NCBI RefSeq assembly: GCF_028687615.1
Contig: NZ_JAQTZU010000028.1
Location: forward strand, 1 to 36,269
Direction of reading: 5' to 3'
DNA from: Methylovulum sp.
GTDB lineage: Bacteria; Pseudomonadota; Gammaproteobacteria; Methylococcales; Methylomonadaceae
DNA length: 36,269 nucleotides
A program made the translations under genes and the position numbers. Positions 25,621-35,843 of the stretch are shown here, in pieces. Below the pieces are notes generated by a model, which was not told the origin of the DNA, did not search any database, and was given only the letters and a program-made list of their open reading frames with translations. The first letter of the stretch is position 1. The number at the start of each line of letters is the position of its first letter.

Positions 25621-25971
25621 ATGGCAAAATTTATGTTCATCGGTTTGTTTTTACTGGTTTTTACCAGGCTGGCTTATGCCCATGCGGTGGTCACTGAAGA
25701 TTCATTGAAAACCACGCCCATCCATGCCCAGCAAGCCACCAAAGTCGAATTAAGCTTTAATTCCAAGATTGAACTGGGTCTGTCACAAATTTTTCTGGTC
25801 AGTAAAGGCGATAAGCATACCTTGCTGGAAATTGCCAAGGGTCACAAACAGGGGCAAATCATCATCCATGTTCCAGCCTTGGAATCTGGTGATTACGCGC
25901 TCAGGCTCAAAGTGTTCGCGGCGGATGGTCATTTGACCGAAGATGTCATCCACTTTTCTGTTTCCCGATAG
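25621..25971 (+). CDS. copC: CopC-domain periplasmic copper-binding protein
   Basis: The 116-residue precursor has a hydrophobic signal peptide ending in AYA. Cleavage would leave His21 as the mature N-terminus (HAVV), the first copper(II) ligand in CopC proteins. The single beta-barrel CopC domain includes VELSFNSKIELGLSQIFLV, and the final ADGHLTEDVIHFSV segment supplies the DGH aspartate and histidine ligands. It starts one base after hpnO and is followed eight bases later by copD. In a methanotroph this pair would move copper through the periplasm and inner membrane, potentially for particulate methane monooxygenase. Linkage to hopanoid synthesis is seen in gene order only. Confidence 0.9.
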   Translation: MAKFMFIGLFLLVFTRLAYAHAVVTEDSLKTTPIHAQQATKVELSFNSKIELGLSQIFLVSKGDKHTLLEIAKGHKQGQIIIHVPALESGDYALRLKVFAADGHLTEDVIHFSVSR

Positions 25972-25979
25972 GTCTGACA

Positions 25980-27629
25980 ATGGCGGGTATTGCTGACTTT
26001 CTTGATTCTTTAATCGGCGGGTTTGATTTAATCTGTTTCGCATTGGCAATTGGTGGCTTGTTTTGGGGATTGTTTGTGCTGCGTCCCTGGCAACAAGCCT
26101 CTGGTTATCCGTCGGTATTGCTGCACACGACCATCGCCCTGATCTACAAAGGCGGTTTTTTTCTTGTTGGGGCGCAACTGTTTAAAATCGTCCTCAAAAT
26201 TTGGTTGATGCTGGCCGTTTTGGAGAAATGGCCGTTTCCCGAATTTGCGCAAACCACGCAGTTTATCGGCGGTGTTATCCGTGCCGGTCTGACTTTGCTG
26301 TTGGCGGGCTATGCTTACCGTTACCTGGGCAAAAATCCCCGTTCCAAACAGCATTGGTACAACGCTGGCTTTATTGCTTTGCCGATGCTGTTTTCTGGAG
26401 CTTGGTTGGTACATGCCGCCGGGCGTTTTGATAACCGCTTTATGCTGATGTCACTAACCGTAATCCATCAACTTGCCGCCGCCGCGTGGATAGGCGGGGT
26501 GTTTATGTTGGTCAACCTGTGGTTTTTAAAAAGCAAACACGAAATTGCCACGGACTTATGGCCCTTGTTGTTAAAACGCTTTTCACTGTTTGGCCTGATT
26601 GCTGTTGCCATGATTTTGGTTTCAGGTTTGCCCATTGCGTGGCAATACATTGATTCTTGGAATGGCTTGATCGGCACCGGTTACGGCAATTTGTTGATGG
26701 TGAAAATCGTCTTGCTTGGTTTGGCACTGGGTTTTGCCTGGTTGAACAGATCGGCTGTCCGGCAATTCAGTTTTTCTGGCGACAGCCATGCCTTGGATCG
26801 GCGCGTACCCTATTACATCGAAGCGGAGGCCTTGGTCTTAATCACGTTGTTGTTTACTGCCGCCAGCCTGGCTTCGCAACCTCCGGCGATTGATATACCG
26901 ACATTGACGGCAACTTGGCAGGAAGTGCTGAATACGTTCAAGCCGCAAATACCGCAAACCAGCTCGCCCACCCATAGCGCGTTGTTGGCTGGAGAGCCGG
27001 GACGGGTTGCCATTGTCGGACAAATCCCGTCATTGGCGGCAACGGAATGGTCGAACTATAACCATAATATTGCTGGCATCTTCATTACGACGATGAGTTT
27101 TTTCGCAATGCTTTCCTATACCAAACTGGTCAGCGGCAACCGGATATTGGCATTGAGCCAATATTGGCCTATAGGTTTTGTGGCTTTAGGCATTTTTCTG
27201 TTTTTCCGCAGCGATGCCGAGACCTGGCCTTTGGGCCCCATTGGCTTTTGGGAAAGCACGTTCAATAATGGCGAAGTGTTGCAACACAGAATTGCGACTT
27301 TATTGGTGTTCGTATTGGGTGTGTTCGAGCTGATGGCTAGAAAAAACCAGAATCCCAATAGTCGATTGCCTTATATTTTTCCAATACTCTCGGCGTTTGG
27401 CGGCTTAATGTTGCTGACCCATTCCCATGTCGGTTTTCAGGCCAAAAGTGCTTTTCTGATTCAGGTTGGTCATACCACGATGGGTATTTTTTCGTTAATT
27501 TTAGCTTGCGGACGTTGGTTAGAATTAAAACTCGATTCTCCAGGCAAAAATATTGCCGGTTTTGTCTCGGTCGCCGCCCTGTTTCAGATTGGCATCATTC
27601 TGATGTTTTATCGCGAACCCCTTTATTGA
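25980..27629 (+). CDS. copD: CopD-family inner-membrane copper protein
   Basis: This 549-residue protein is nearly all membrane-embedded. The first ~300 residues match the CopD domain, with about eight membrane segments, [22 protein letters not shown] and a glycine-rich membrane helix near 240-260. A soluble loop of about 50 residues follows ([19 protein letters not shown]). The C-terminal ~200 residues add about five more helices, including histidines ([27 protein letters not shown]) that could bind metal or haem. This extension is longer than simple CopD. The gene follows copC closely and ends two bases before dxs. CopD is thought to pass copper from CopC into the cytoplasm; the direction here is inferred. 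Confidence 0.85.
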   Translation: MAGIADFLDSLIGGFDLICFALAIGGLFWGLFVLRPWQQASGYPSVLLHTTIALIYKGGFFLVGAQLFKIVLKIWLMLAVLEKWPFPEFAQTTQFIGGVIRAGLTLLLAGYAYRYLGKNPRSKQHWYNAGFIALPMLFSGAWLVHAAGRFDNRFMLMSLTVIHQLAAAAWIGGVFMLVNLWFLKSKHEIATDLWPLLLKRFSLFGLIAVAMILVSGLPIAWQYIDSWNGLIGTGYGNLLMVKIVLLGLALGFAWLNRSAVRQFSFSGDSHALDRRVPYYIEAEALVLITLLFTAASLASQPPAIDIPTLTATWQEVLNTFKPQIPQTSSPTHSALLAGEPGRVAIVGQIPSLAATEWSNYNHNIAGIFITTMSFFAMLSYTKLVSGNRILALSQYWPIGFVALGIFLFFRSDAETWPLGPIGFWESTFNNGEVLQHRIATLLVFVLGVFELMARKNQNPNSRLPYIFPILSAFGGLMLLTHSHVGFQAKSAFLIQVGHTTMGIFSLILACGRWLELKLDSPGKNIAGFVSVAALFQIGIILMFYREPLY

Positions 27630-27631
27630 TT

Positions 27632-29491
27632 ATGAATACTTCAAAATTCCCCCTGCTCACCGACATCCACAGCCCCGCCGATGTCCGCCAGTTGCCCAAA
27701 GAGCTGCTCAAGCCGCTGGCGAAGGAGCTGCGCGAATTCCTGACCCGGTCGGTGAGCGTGTCCGGCGGGCATTTCTCGGCAGGGCTGGGGACGGTGGAGC
27801 TGACCGTCGCCCTGCACTACGTCTTCGACACCCCGTCCGACAAACTGGTCTGGGATGTCGGCCACCAGGCCTACCCGCACAAGATCCTGACCGGGCGCAA
27901 AGACCGCATGACCAGCATCCGCCGCCGTGACGGCATCTGCGCCTTCCCCAACCGCGCCGAGAGCGAGTACGACGCCTTCGGGGTAGGGCATTCGAGCACC
28001 TCCATCAGCGCCGCCCTGGGGATGGCGATAGCCTCCCGGCTCAAGGGCGAAGACCGCCAGATGGTTGCCATCATCGGCGACGGCAGCATCACCGGCGGTA
28101 TGGCCTTCGAAGCCATGAACCACGCCGGCGCCATCGACGCCAACCTGCTGGTCATCCTCAACGACAACGACATGTCCATCTCCCCCAACGTCGGCGCGAT
28201 GAACAACTACCTGTCCAAAGTCCTCACCAGCCGTTTGTACTCCTCCGTGCGCGAGGAAAGCAAAAAAGTCCTCAGCAAAATGCCCACCGTCTGGGAACTC
28301 GCGCGGCGCACCGAAGAACATGTCAAAGGCATGATCGTCCCCGGCACGCTCTTTGAAGAACTGGGGTTTAACTACATCGGACCCATCGACGGCCACGACA
28401 TCGACATGCTGGTCTCCACCCTCGAAAGCCTCAAGCACATCCAAGGCCCGCGCTTTTTGCACATCGTCACCAAAAAAGGCAAAGGCTACCCGCCCGCCGA
28501 AAAAGACCCGCTCGCCTACCACGGCGTGCCCGCCTTCGACCCCGGCCAAGACCGCCTGCCCCCATCCACGCCCTCGCCGCACCCCAGCTACACCGAAGTC
28601 TTCGGCAACTGGCTGTGCGACATGGCGGCGCAAGACGACCGGCTCTTAGGCATCACCCCCGCCATGCGCGAAGGCTCAGGGCTGGTCAAATTCTCCCAGC
28701 AATACCCCGACCGCTACTTCGACGTCGCCATCGCCGAACAACACGCCGTCACCCTCGCCGCCGGGCAGGCCTGCGAAGGCGCCAAACCCGTCGTCGCCAT
28801 CTACTCCACTTTCCTGCAACGCGGCTACGACCAGCTCATCCACGACGTCGCCCTGCAAAATTTAGATGTCCTGTTCGCCCTCGACCGTGCCGGATTAGTC
28901 GGCCCCGACGGCCCCACCCACGCCGGCAGCTTCGATTACAGCTACCTCGCCTGCATCCCCAATATGGTGGTCATGGCCCCGGCGGACGAAAACGAATGCC
29001 GCCAGATGCTCAGCACCGGCTACCAGCACCCAGGCCCCGCCGCCGTGCGCTACCCGCGTGGCAAAGGCCCCGGCGTGCCCGTACAAGATAACCTGGAAAC
29101 ACTTCCCATCGGCAAAGGCGAAATCAAACGACTAGGCCACAAGATCGCCCTGCTCGCCTGGGGCAGCCTCGTCGCCCCCGCGCTCCAGGCCGCCGAAGCA
29201 CTCGATGCCACCGTCGCCAACATGCGCTTCGTCAAACCCCTGGACGAAGCCCTGATCCTCGAACTGGCCCACAGCCATGACATTCTCGTCACCCTCGAAG
29301 AGAACGCCCTGTCCGGCGGCGCGGGCAGCAATACCGTGCTCTACCTGCACAGCCAAAAACTCAGCACCCCCGTGCTCAGCATCGGCCTGCCCGACAGCTT
29401 CATCGAACAGGGGACGCGGGAAGAACTGCTGGCCGTGTGTGGTTTGGATGTGGCGGGGATTTTGGCGAAGGTCAGGGCGTTTTGTGCTTGA
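27632..29491 (+). CDS. dxs: 1-deoxy-D-xylulose-5-phosphate synthase
   Basis: Dxs condenses pyruvate and glyceraldehyde 3-phosphate, the first step of the MEP isoprenoid pathway that supplies squalene. From ATG 27632 the protein has 619 residues, the usual size. It contains [21 protein letters not shown], the ThDP motif [18 protein letters not shown] with [14 protein letters not shown], the [15 protein letters not shown] middle-domain motif, and [18 protein letters not shown]. An earlier in-frame start at 27506 lies inside copD and is unlikely. No strong ribosome site is seen, so translation may be coupled to copD. Base composition differs sharply from both sides: a hand count of 28501-28560 gave 43 G+C of 60, against 25 of 60 at 27301-27360. 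The C-rich codon use starts near 27650 and fades near 29430. Confidence 0.97.
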   Translation: MNTSKFPLLTDIHSPADVRQLPKELLKPLAKELREFLTRSVSVSGGHFSAGLGTVELTVALHYVFDTPSDKLVWDVGHQAYPHKILTGRKDRMTSIRRRDGICAFPNRAESEYDAFGVGHSSTSISAALGMAIASRLKGEDRQMVAIIGDGSITGGMAFEAMNHAGAIDANLLVILNDNDMSISPNVGAMNNYLSKVLTSRLYSSVREESKKVLSKMPTVWELARRTEEHVKGMIVPGTLFEELGFNYIGPIDGHDIDMLVSTLESLKHIQGPRFLHIVTKKGKGYPPAEKDPLAYHGVPAFDPGQDRLPPSTPSPHPSYTEVFGNWLCDMAAQDDRLLGITPAMREGSGLVKFSQQYPDRYFDVAIAEQHAVTLAAGQACEGAKPVVAIYSTFLQRGYDQLIHDVALQNLDVLFALDRAGLVGPDGPTHAGSFDYSYLACIPNMVVMAPADENECRQMLSTGYQHPGPAAVRYPRGKGPGVPVQDNLETLPIGKGEIKRLGHKIALLAWGSLVAPALQAAEALDATVANMRFVKPLDEALILELAHSHDILVTLEENALSGGAGSNTVLYLHSQKLSTPVLSIGLPDSFIEQGTREELLAVCGLDVAGILAKVRAFCA

Positions 29492-29741
29492 GTTGAATTT
29501 GTTGAAAAGGTAAAACCGTATTTTTGCAATGCCCAATTCCAGCGTATACGGCTTGCTAGATTTAGTGGTTATGAATTGCCGTTCAACCGATCCAGGCAAA
29601 TTTGCTCTGATACCGCATAAAGCTCCCCAATGACGTTAGGCTTAGGGCCAGGGTTTTGTCGGGTGTGGAAATGAAACCATGCAATAATGAATGGTGTTGA
29701 ATATGTGATAATCCCGTCATGGTAACTCCGAGCTTTCCCCG

Positions 29742-31551
29742 ATGAATATTCATGCAGATAAAACCACTAATGACAATCCCTTTTGGCACAAATCAATTGA
29801 CCAACAACTGACCCGGCTTGGTAGCTCATTACAAGGCTTATCGCAACGTGATGCCGAGATACGGTTGAAACGTGACGGAGCCAATCGGCTGAATGATAAA
29901 AAGAAAACTGGCGCGTGGCGGCTGCTGTTGGCACAGTTTAAAAGCTCCATCATTCTGCTTTTGCTATTTGCAACGGGTATCTCTTTTTATCTGAAAGACC
30001 ATGTCGATGCCATCATCATCCTGTCTATCGTTCTAATCAGCGGTTTGCTGGGTTTCTGGCAGGAAAAAGGCGCGGCAAATGCCGTTGAAAAATTGCTGGC
30101 GATGGTCGAGATCAAAGCGGCGGTGTTGCGTGACGGTGTGGAAACAGAAATATCAGCGGATGAATTGGTGGTTGGTGATGTCATTGTTTTGAGGTCGGGT
30201 GATGTCGTGCCTGCCGATTGCTTGTTGTTGGAAGCTGAAAACCTGTTTGTCGATGAAGCCGCGTTGACGGGTGAGAGTTTTCCGGCAGAAAAAATCCCTG
30301 ATGTGTTGGCAATTGCCACACCGCTGGCTAAGCGTAGCAACGCTTTGTGGATGGGGACGCATGTACAAAGTGGCAGCGCCTCAGCCTTGATCGTTGCCAT
30401 TGCATCAGCTACCGAATTTGGCAAACTATCTGCTGGACAAAACGCAAACAGGCATCGGCCACGATGATGAAACCGCGCTACGGTTTTTAGGTTTTTTGAC
30501 GTTTTTCGATCCACCGAAAACCGATTGTGTTGAAACCATTGCCCAATTGCGGCAATTGGGTGTGACGCTGAAAATCATCACCGGCGACAACCGTTTGGTC
30601 GCAGAAACCGTCAGCCATCAATTGGGTTTGTCCGACAGCAAAATTCTGACTGGGCCGGAAATCGCCAAAATGAGCGAACGGGCTTTGATAAGCCATGTTA
30701 CCGAAGTCAATCTGTTTGCCGAAATCGAACCCAACCAAAAAGAACATATCATCATTGCGCTAAAAAAAGCCGGTTTTGTTGTCGGTTACATGGGCGATGG
30801 TATCAACGATGTCTCGGCCCTACACGCCGCCGATGTCGGTATTTCCGTCGATAGTGCCGCCGATGTCGCCAAAGATACCGCGCAAATCGTGTTGCTGGAA
30901 AAGAACTTGCAAGTGCTGGTCGGCGGCGTGAAAGCAGGCCGCATCACCTTTGCCAATACGCTGAAATATGTGTTCATGGCGACCAGTTCCAACTTTGGCA
31001 ATATGTTCAGCATGGCGGGGGCCTCGTTATTTTTGCCGTTCTTGCCGCTGTTGCCCAAGCAAATTTTGCTGACCAACTTGTTGACCGATTTGCCTGAAAT
31101 GACCATCGCGTCCGATAACATAGACGAAGAAATGGTTTCGCAACCGAGACGCTGGGATATTCATTTCATCCGCAAATTTATGATCACCTTTGGCATTGTC
31201 AGCTCAATCTTCGATTATATGACCTTTGGTTTGCTGTTGTGGCTGGATGTGCCAGTCGAACAATTCCGTACTGGCTGGTTTTTGGAATCGGTAGTGTCCG
31301 CCGCGCTGATTGTATTTGTCGTGCGTAGCCGCAAACCGTTTTTTAAAAGCAAACCAGGGAAATATTTGTTGCTGGCGACACTGACTGTAGTGGCATTGAC
31401 TGTCGCGCTACCGTACACGCCACTGGCGGAGTTAGTCGGTTTTCAGCCCTTACCGCTTAAGCTGGTGGGTTTGCTGGGGGTGATCGTGGCAAGCTACATT
31501 GCCACGGCGGAGCTTGCCAAACATATTTTTTATCGTTTAGTGCGTGTATAG
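29742..31551 (+). pseudogene. P-type ATPase (MgtA-like) lacking its catalytic core
   Basis: The first part (29742-30467) encodes the N-terminus of a P-type ATPase: the cation-ATPase N domain, two membrane helices, and an actuator domain with DEAALTGESFPAEK. It breaks off after ATEFGKLSA. The second part resumes in a different frame near 30420 with LLDKTQTGIGHDDETALRFLGFLTFFDPPKTD, then TGDN, GYMGDGINDVSALHAADVGISVD and six C-terminal helices. The stretch in between is missing: the PEGL helix, the phosphorylated DKTGT aspartate and most of the nucleotide-binding domain, roughly 270-300 residues against a full length near 900. Without the aspartate it cannot pump. The related family transports magnesium or calcium. 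Both a frame change and a deletion lie at one junction (about 30420-30470), so a single out-of-frame deletion explains it. Confidence 0.85.
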
Positions 31552-31626
31552 TGGGCCGCTCACGAAATACACGCAAGAAAATAGTGGATATTATTCCACT
31601 CCCTTTCACTTATCTGGAGAACCGTC

Positions 31627-32190
31627 ATGAATACGCCTGCATTGATCAAAGTTTGGGATTTGCCTTTAAGAATTTTTCACTGGTTGCTGGTCTTGGGATT
31701 TGCCGTTGCCTATCTGACCGAAGATGATTTGCTGGACCTCCATGTCTGGGCGGGATATCTGGTGTTCGGATTATTGTTGTTCCGCCTGGTCTGGGGATTT
31801 ATCGGCAATCCCTATGCACGGTTCGGCAATTTTTTATGCCGTCCGGTGACATCGTTCAATTACCTCAAAGACATCATCGCGTTAAAAGCCAAACGTTATT
31901 TGGGCCATAATCCGGCTGGAGCGGCGATGATTGTGTTATTGCTGCTCAGTTTATTGATGACGACCTTGACCGGATTTGCCGTGTACGGCGCAGACCAAGC
32001 GGCAGGGCCTTTAGCGTCAATTGGCCCGGCGCATGAAAAATTTTGGGAAGAAATCCATGAATTATTTGCTAACTTAAGCGTGGTGCTGGTGTTAGGGCAT
32101 ATCGCAGGTGTCGCCGTCGAAAGCTTTTTACACAAAGAAAACCTTGCCAGGGCAATGGTACATGGCAATAAAAAACCACTTGATGAATGA
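31627..32190 (+). CDS. Cytochrome b561-like membrane haem protein
   Basis: The 187-residue protein has four predicted membrane helices and belongs to the bacterial cytochrome b561 / hydrogenase b-type cytochrome family. Histidines that could bind haem are H18 ([11 protein letters not shown]), H39 ([14 protein letters not shown]) and another in [18 protein letters not shown]. The cytoplasmic [12 protein letters not shown] start is a family hallmark. GGAGA precedes the ATG. The stop codon overlaps the start of the downstream metal ATPase as ATGA. Such proteins shuttle electrons in the membrane, so a redox role beside metal transport (for example changing the metal's oxidation state) is plausible but inferred. 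Confidence 0.87.
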   Translation: MNTPALIKVWDLPLRIFHWLLVLGFAVAYLTEDDLLDLHVWAGYLVFGLLLFRLVWGFIGNPYARFGNFLCRPVTSFNYLKDIIALKAKRYLGHNPAGAAMIVLLLLSLLMTTLTGFAVYGADQAAGPLASIGPAHEKFWEEIHELFANLSVVLVLGHIAGVAVESFLHKENLARAMVHGNKKPLDE

Positions 32191-34160
32191 CCCACCTGGA
32201 TAACCACGCCATGACCCAGACCGGCCCACCATCACCAGCATCTTCGCAGCTTGAAAAAAATATTGTCATTTTCAGCCTGTTCGGTATCGGTGCTTACCTG
32301 CTCTTACGCTATGGTTTCGACATAAAGCAACAAATCTATACGCTGGCAATCCATGCTTCGCTAGTGTCGGACATCGCGGAAATCCATCAGACCCAGCTCA
32401 AGTTTTCAGCCACTTTACTCGATCTGCCCTTGCTGGCGGTATTGCTGTTTGGCGGCCTGCCGCTGGTTTTTCAATTGCTTGGCAAGCTTCTGCGCGGCAA
32501 TATGGGGGCTGATTTACTGGCGGGGATTGCCATCGTTACGGCGATGGCCTTGGATGAATATCTGGCGGGCACACTGGTCATTTTGATGCTGTCCGGCGGT
32601 TCGGTGTTGGAAACTTACGCCGTGCGTAAAGCTTCTTCGGTACTCGAAGCCCTTTCCAAGCGGATGCCGTCGGTCGCCCATAGAAAAAATGGCGACGCGC
32701 TCGACGACATCACCATCGACCAGGTCGCCATTGGCGACACCTTGTCGATATTGCCGCATGAGATTTGTCCGGTTGACGGGACGGTGCTGGAAGGCTCTAG
32801 CACGATGGACGAATCTTTCCTGACCGGCGAGCCTTATCTGATGTCGAAAATCAGCGGCTCAAGCGTCATTTCGGGTGCGGTCAACGGCGATTCCTTGCTG
32901 GTGATCCGCGCCGACAAACTGGCGGTGGACTCGCGCTATGCCAAGATCATGACCGTGATGCGCGAATCTGACCAACACCGACCTAATCTTCGGCGCTTAG
33001 GCGACCAACTGGGCGCGTGGTATACACCGCTAGCCGTTATCTTGGCGTTGATCGCTTGGGGTTATAGCGGCGAAGTCATCCGCTTTTTGGCGGTATTGGT
33101 GATTGCCACGCCGTGCCCGTTGCTGATTGGCATTCCCGTGACCATCATCAGCTCAATTTCCCTGGCGGCGCGGCGGGAAATCATCATCAAAAATCCGGCG
33201 ATATTGGAAACTATTGGCAAATGCCGCACCGCCATTTTTGACAAAACCGGAACGCTCACTTACGGGCGGCCTGCCTTGACGTCGGTGCTGGTCAGTGAAG
33301 GAAATGATGAACCCGCCGTGTTGACGCTGGTCGCCAGTCTGGAACGTTATTCCAAACATCCGTTGGCGGGCAGCATTGTCAACGCCGCCGAAGCAGCGGG
33401 ATTGACCTTGTTTAACGTGACCGACATCAGCGAACGGCCTGGCGCGGGGCTGCAAGGGACGGTCAACGGCAAGCGCATCCAAGTCACTAGCCGTAAACAT
33501 TTCATGGTGGATCATGGCGATTTGCTGGCCGGGTTGCCGCCAATCAGCGGTGGTTTGGAATGCGTGGTCTTGATCGATGGGCAATACGCGGCGACTTTGC
33601 AATTTCGTGATGAAGTGCGTAGCGACAGCTCATCGTTCATCAACCACCTGCAACCCAACCATTTGTTTGGCAAAGTCATGTTGGTGTCCGGTGACAGGGA
33701 ATCCGAAGTGCGTTATCTAGCCGAACAAGTCGGTATCGAGCATGTTTATTTCAGCCAAAGCCCGGAGCAAAAACTGGCCCTGGTCCGCAAGGAAACGCAA
33801 AAAGCCAAAACCGTGTTTCTGGGCGATGGCATCAACGACGCGCCCGCCTTGACCGCCGCGACGATTGGCATAGCTTTTGGGCAAAACAGTGACATCACCG
33901 GTGAAGCCGCCGATGCGGTGATCATGGACAGCTCCTTGTTAAAAGTCGATGAGCTGTTCCACATTGGCGCGAGGATGCGCAAAATCGCCCTGCAAAGCGC
34001 GGTGGGCGGCATGGCGTTAAGCCTGATCGGCATGGTGTTTGCCGGATTAGGTTATTTAAGCCCCGTCACCGGGGCGGTGGCGCAAGAAATTATTGACGTG
34101 TTGGCGGTTTTGAATGCGTTGCGGGCGGCAATGCCACCAAAAACCTTGTCTGATTATTAA
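32187..34160 (+). CDS. P1B-type heavy-metal ATPase with TPCP membrane motif
   Basis: This 657-residue pump is intact. It has no N-terminal heavy-metal-binding domain; membrane helices begin at about residue 27. The actuator domain has DESFLTGEP. The metal-site helix reads [15 protein letters not shown], with T308-P-C310-P where classical copper or zinc pumps have CPC. The phosphorylated aspartate is D352 in [16 protein letters not shown] provides the P1B HP motif, and [14 protein letters not shown] closes the catalytic core. TPC-type P1B pumps are known with cargo other than copper(I); from memory the nickel/iron-linked Nia type has this motif, but its hemerythrin tail is absent here. The ATG at 32187 overlaps the cytochrome stop, so the two proteins are probably made together. 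The metal cannot be fixed from sequence. Confidence 0.9.
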   Translation: MTHLDNHAMTQTGPPSPASSQLEKNIVIFSLFGIGAYLLLRYGFDIKQQIYTLAIHASLVSDIAEIHQTQLKFSATLLDLPLLAVLLFGGLPLVFQLLGKLLRGNMGADLLAGIAIVTAMALDEYLAGTLVILMLSGGSVLETYAVRKASSVLEALSKRMPSVAHRKNGDALDDITIDQVAIGDTLSILPHEICPVDGTVLEGSSTMDESFLTGEPYLMSKISGSSVISGAVNGDSLLVIRADKLAVDSRYAKIMTVMRESDQHRPNLRRLGDQLGAWYTPLAVILALIAWGYSGEVIRFLAVLVIATPCPLLIGIPVTIISSISLAARREIIIKNPAILETIGKCRTAIFDKTGTLTYGRPALTSVLVSEGNDEPAVLTLVASLERYSKHPLAGSIVNAAEAAGLTLFNVTDISERPGAGLQGTVNGKRIQVTSRKHFMVDHGDLLAGLPPISGGLECVVLIDGQYAATLQFRDEVRSDSSSFINHLQPNHLFGKVMLVSGDRESEVRYLAEQVGIEHVYFSQSPEQKLALVRKETQKAKTVFLGDGINDAPALTAATIGIAFGQNSDITGEAADAVIMDSSLLKVDELFHIGARMRKIALQSAVGGMALSLIGMVFAGLGYLSPVTGAVAQEIIDVLAVLNALRAAMPPKTLSDY

Positions 34161-34180
34161 TGATGTATTGATGTTTCGCA

Positions 34181-34467
34181 TTGTCCACGACCCGTAGAGC
34201 GCGAAGCGAAAAGCACGAAAAAAACTCACCAACGCCTTCGTGAGCAAATAAGCGGCAACTTGAAATGGTCTCCCCAGCCTTTTTTCGCTTTTTAACGCAA
34301 GCCGGGAACGGGTTTATTACAACAGTAGACCTTTAGCGACCGGTTACATAACGATTTCAGTATCTATAGCGATTTTGAAACCCCGCTCCGACCAATCAAA
34401 GCCAAATAAATGCTCAGGACCCTTTCGTGCTTTTCGCTTCGCTTCGCGCTCTACGGGTCGTGGACAA
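34181..34467. repeat. Inverted-repeat element of 287 bp (MITE-like)
   Basis: The left arm (34181-34220) begins TTGTCCACGACCCGTAGAGC and the right arm (34423-34467) is its reverse complement, apart from one extra five-base GCGAA/TTCGC unit. The two arms are 40 and 45 bases long. The ~200 bases between them contain no reading frame of note. The structure resembles a miniature transposable element or a decayed IS with only its ends left. It fills most of the 570-base gap between the metal ATPase and the ModC-like gene; the rest of that gap (34468-34717) is AT-rich with no further feature recognised. Confidence 0.8.
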
Positions 34468-34717
34468 AAAGAAGTCGTGCGTAACATCAGTTAATAACAA
34501 ACGCAAAATGCTATTACCAATCAACTAAGGGGCATTTATGCCCATTGCCTGACTAACTACCGCTTGGAAACATGACAGGCATAAAACAAGCCCGCAAATG
34601 ACAGGTTTTGGCGAATGCAATGGGAGGGTATTGATTTCAAGGTATAAGATTGCAAAATCATTAATTATGGCTTATTTAATGCTTGATTTTTCGTTATATA
34701 TTTAACAATATAATGAA

Positions 34718-34723
34718 AAGGAG
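34718..34723 (+). promoter_or_regulatory. Ribosome binding site that fixes the ModC-like start
   Basis: AAGGAG lies seven bases before ATG 34731. The upstream in-frame starts (34683, 34713) lack a site, and the family's N-terminus aligns with MLLEMNVSMRRGNF. A TATAAT at 34709-34714 is too close to the start to serve as its -10. Confidence 0.7.
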
Positions 34724-34730
34724 CATACTG

Positions 34731-35843
34731 ATGCTATTAGAAATGAACGTCTCAATGCGGCGCGGCAATTTTGACCTTACCACCAACTTGTCGGTACAAG
34801 ATGAAAGTATGGGCTTGATCGGGCGATCCGGTGCCGGAAAAAGCACCATCCTCGGCTTGCTGGCCGGAACCCTGATGCCTGAATCGGGACGGATCGCCTT
34901 GGATGGCAAAATTTTGTTTGATAGCCGCAAAGGCATCATGGTGCCGCGTGAACAACGGCCTATCGGTGCGGTATTGCAATATGACCGCTGGCCATCCGAC
35001 GAGACCGTAAACGATGGCCTGTCTTCGGCTCACGAACGCACACTCAGGCAACGGCGCACCTTAAAACCGAAACACCTGATCGAATTTCTCGATATTGGGC
35101 ATTTATTGGGGCAAGCAATGGGGCATCTGTCCACAGGCGAACTGCAACGGGTCTTGTTAGCCAAGGCATTGCTGAAATCCCCCGCGTTGTTATTGCTGGA
35201 CGATTCTTTAGCGGCGATGGGGTATTTTGCCAATTCCGTGACACCGTTCCTAAAGCGGGTGCGTAGCGAGTTGAACCTGCCCTTATTCTATGCCAGCCAC
35301 GCCTTGGGTGACATTGTGGAATTCAGCGACAAAATTGTCGTGGTCTCCGAAGGCCGCGCCATCCAGGTCGGTTTGATAACGGAATTGCTACGCAACGCCG
35401 AACTGATACAAAAAATTGGCTTGGGGCTGGTCGAAAACAAGATACCGGCGATGGTGGCCAGGCACGACATCGTAGACGGTTGCACACTGGCAAAAACCTA
35501 TGGCATTGAATTGGTGTTGCCTTTGCGCCCCGATTTACCTTTAGGTTCTTGGGTTACAGTCAGCATACCCGCCAATGAAATCGCCTTGTCGCGCACTTAT
35601 CTCCCAGGCATTTCAATACAAAACCAAATCAAGGGGCGGATTTGCGCCTTAATACCCCACGGTAACGGGATGTTGGTGCAAATCGACTGCGGTAAAACCT
35701 GGCTGGCGGGCATTACCTTGAAGGCTTGCCGGGATATGGACTTACAAGAGGGTGACACTATTTATTGCCTGGCTAAAACCCAAGCTTTTTCTTATTGCCC
35801 CCACGCAACATCGGATTCATTTAGCCGATTGTTTAAGCAATAA
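34731..35843 (+). CDS. ModC-like molybdate ABC transporter ATP-binding protein
   Basis: From ATG 34731 the protein has 370 residues, near ModC size. Walker A is GRSGAGKST at 31-39. PREQRPIGAVLQYD is the Q-loop region, the signature is LSTGELQRV near 133, and Walker B is LLLLDDSLAAMG with D157-D158. An H-loop histidine is in LPLFYASHALGDI. In standard ModC the signature is LSGGE and Walker B runs into DEPLAALD, so the usual catalytic glutamate is aspartate here and the proline is serine. The C-terminal ~120 residues are a TOBE/Mop molybdate-sensing domain (ISIQNQIKGRICALIPHGNGMLVQIDCG). modA and modB are not found upstream; they may lie beyond the right edge or be absent. Possible roles are molybdate or tungstate uptake or a drifting paralogue. 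Confidence 0.8.
   Translation: MLLEMNVSMRRGNFDLTTNLSVQDESMGLIGRSGAGKSTILGLLAGTLMPESGRIALDGKILFDSRKGIMVPREQRPIGAVLQYDRWPSDETVNDGLSSAHERTLRQRRTLKPKHLIEFLDIGHLLGQAMGHLSTGELQRVLLAKALLKSPALLLLDDSLAAMGYFANSVTPFLKRVRSELNLPLFYASHALGDIVEFSDKIVVVSEGRAIQVGLITELLRNAELIQKIGLGLVENKIPAMVARHDIVDGCTLAKTYGIELVLPLRPDLPLGSWVTVSIPANEIALSRTYLPGISIQNQIKGRICALIPHGNGMLVQIDCGKTWLAGITLKACRDMDLQEGDTIYCLAKTQAFSYCPHATSDSFSRLFKQ

Noticed and set aside
27641-28633. 330-codon frame antisense to dxs
   Set aside because: Long antisense frames are expected in a GC-rich gene with strong C-ended codons; the translation is valine/glycine-rich and without domain character.
30421-30441. LLDKTQTG as a phosphorylation motif (DKTGT) of the broken P-type ATPase
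   Set aside because: It is DKTQT, lies next to the hinge region and lacks the surrounding helix and TGTLT context; it is a chance resemblance.
34709-34714. TATAAT as -10 box for the ModC-like gene
   Set aside because: Transcription would start within the ribosome binding site, leaving no usable leader.
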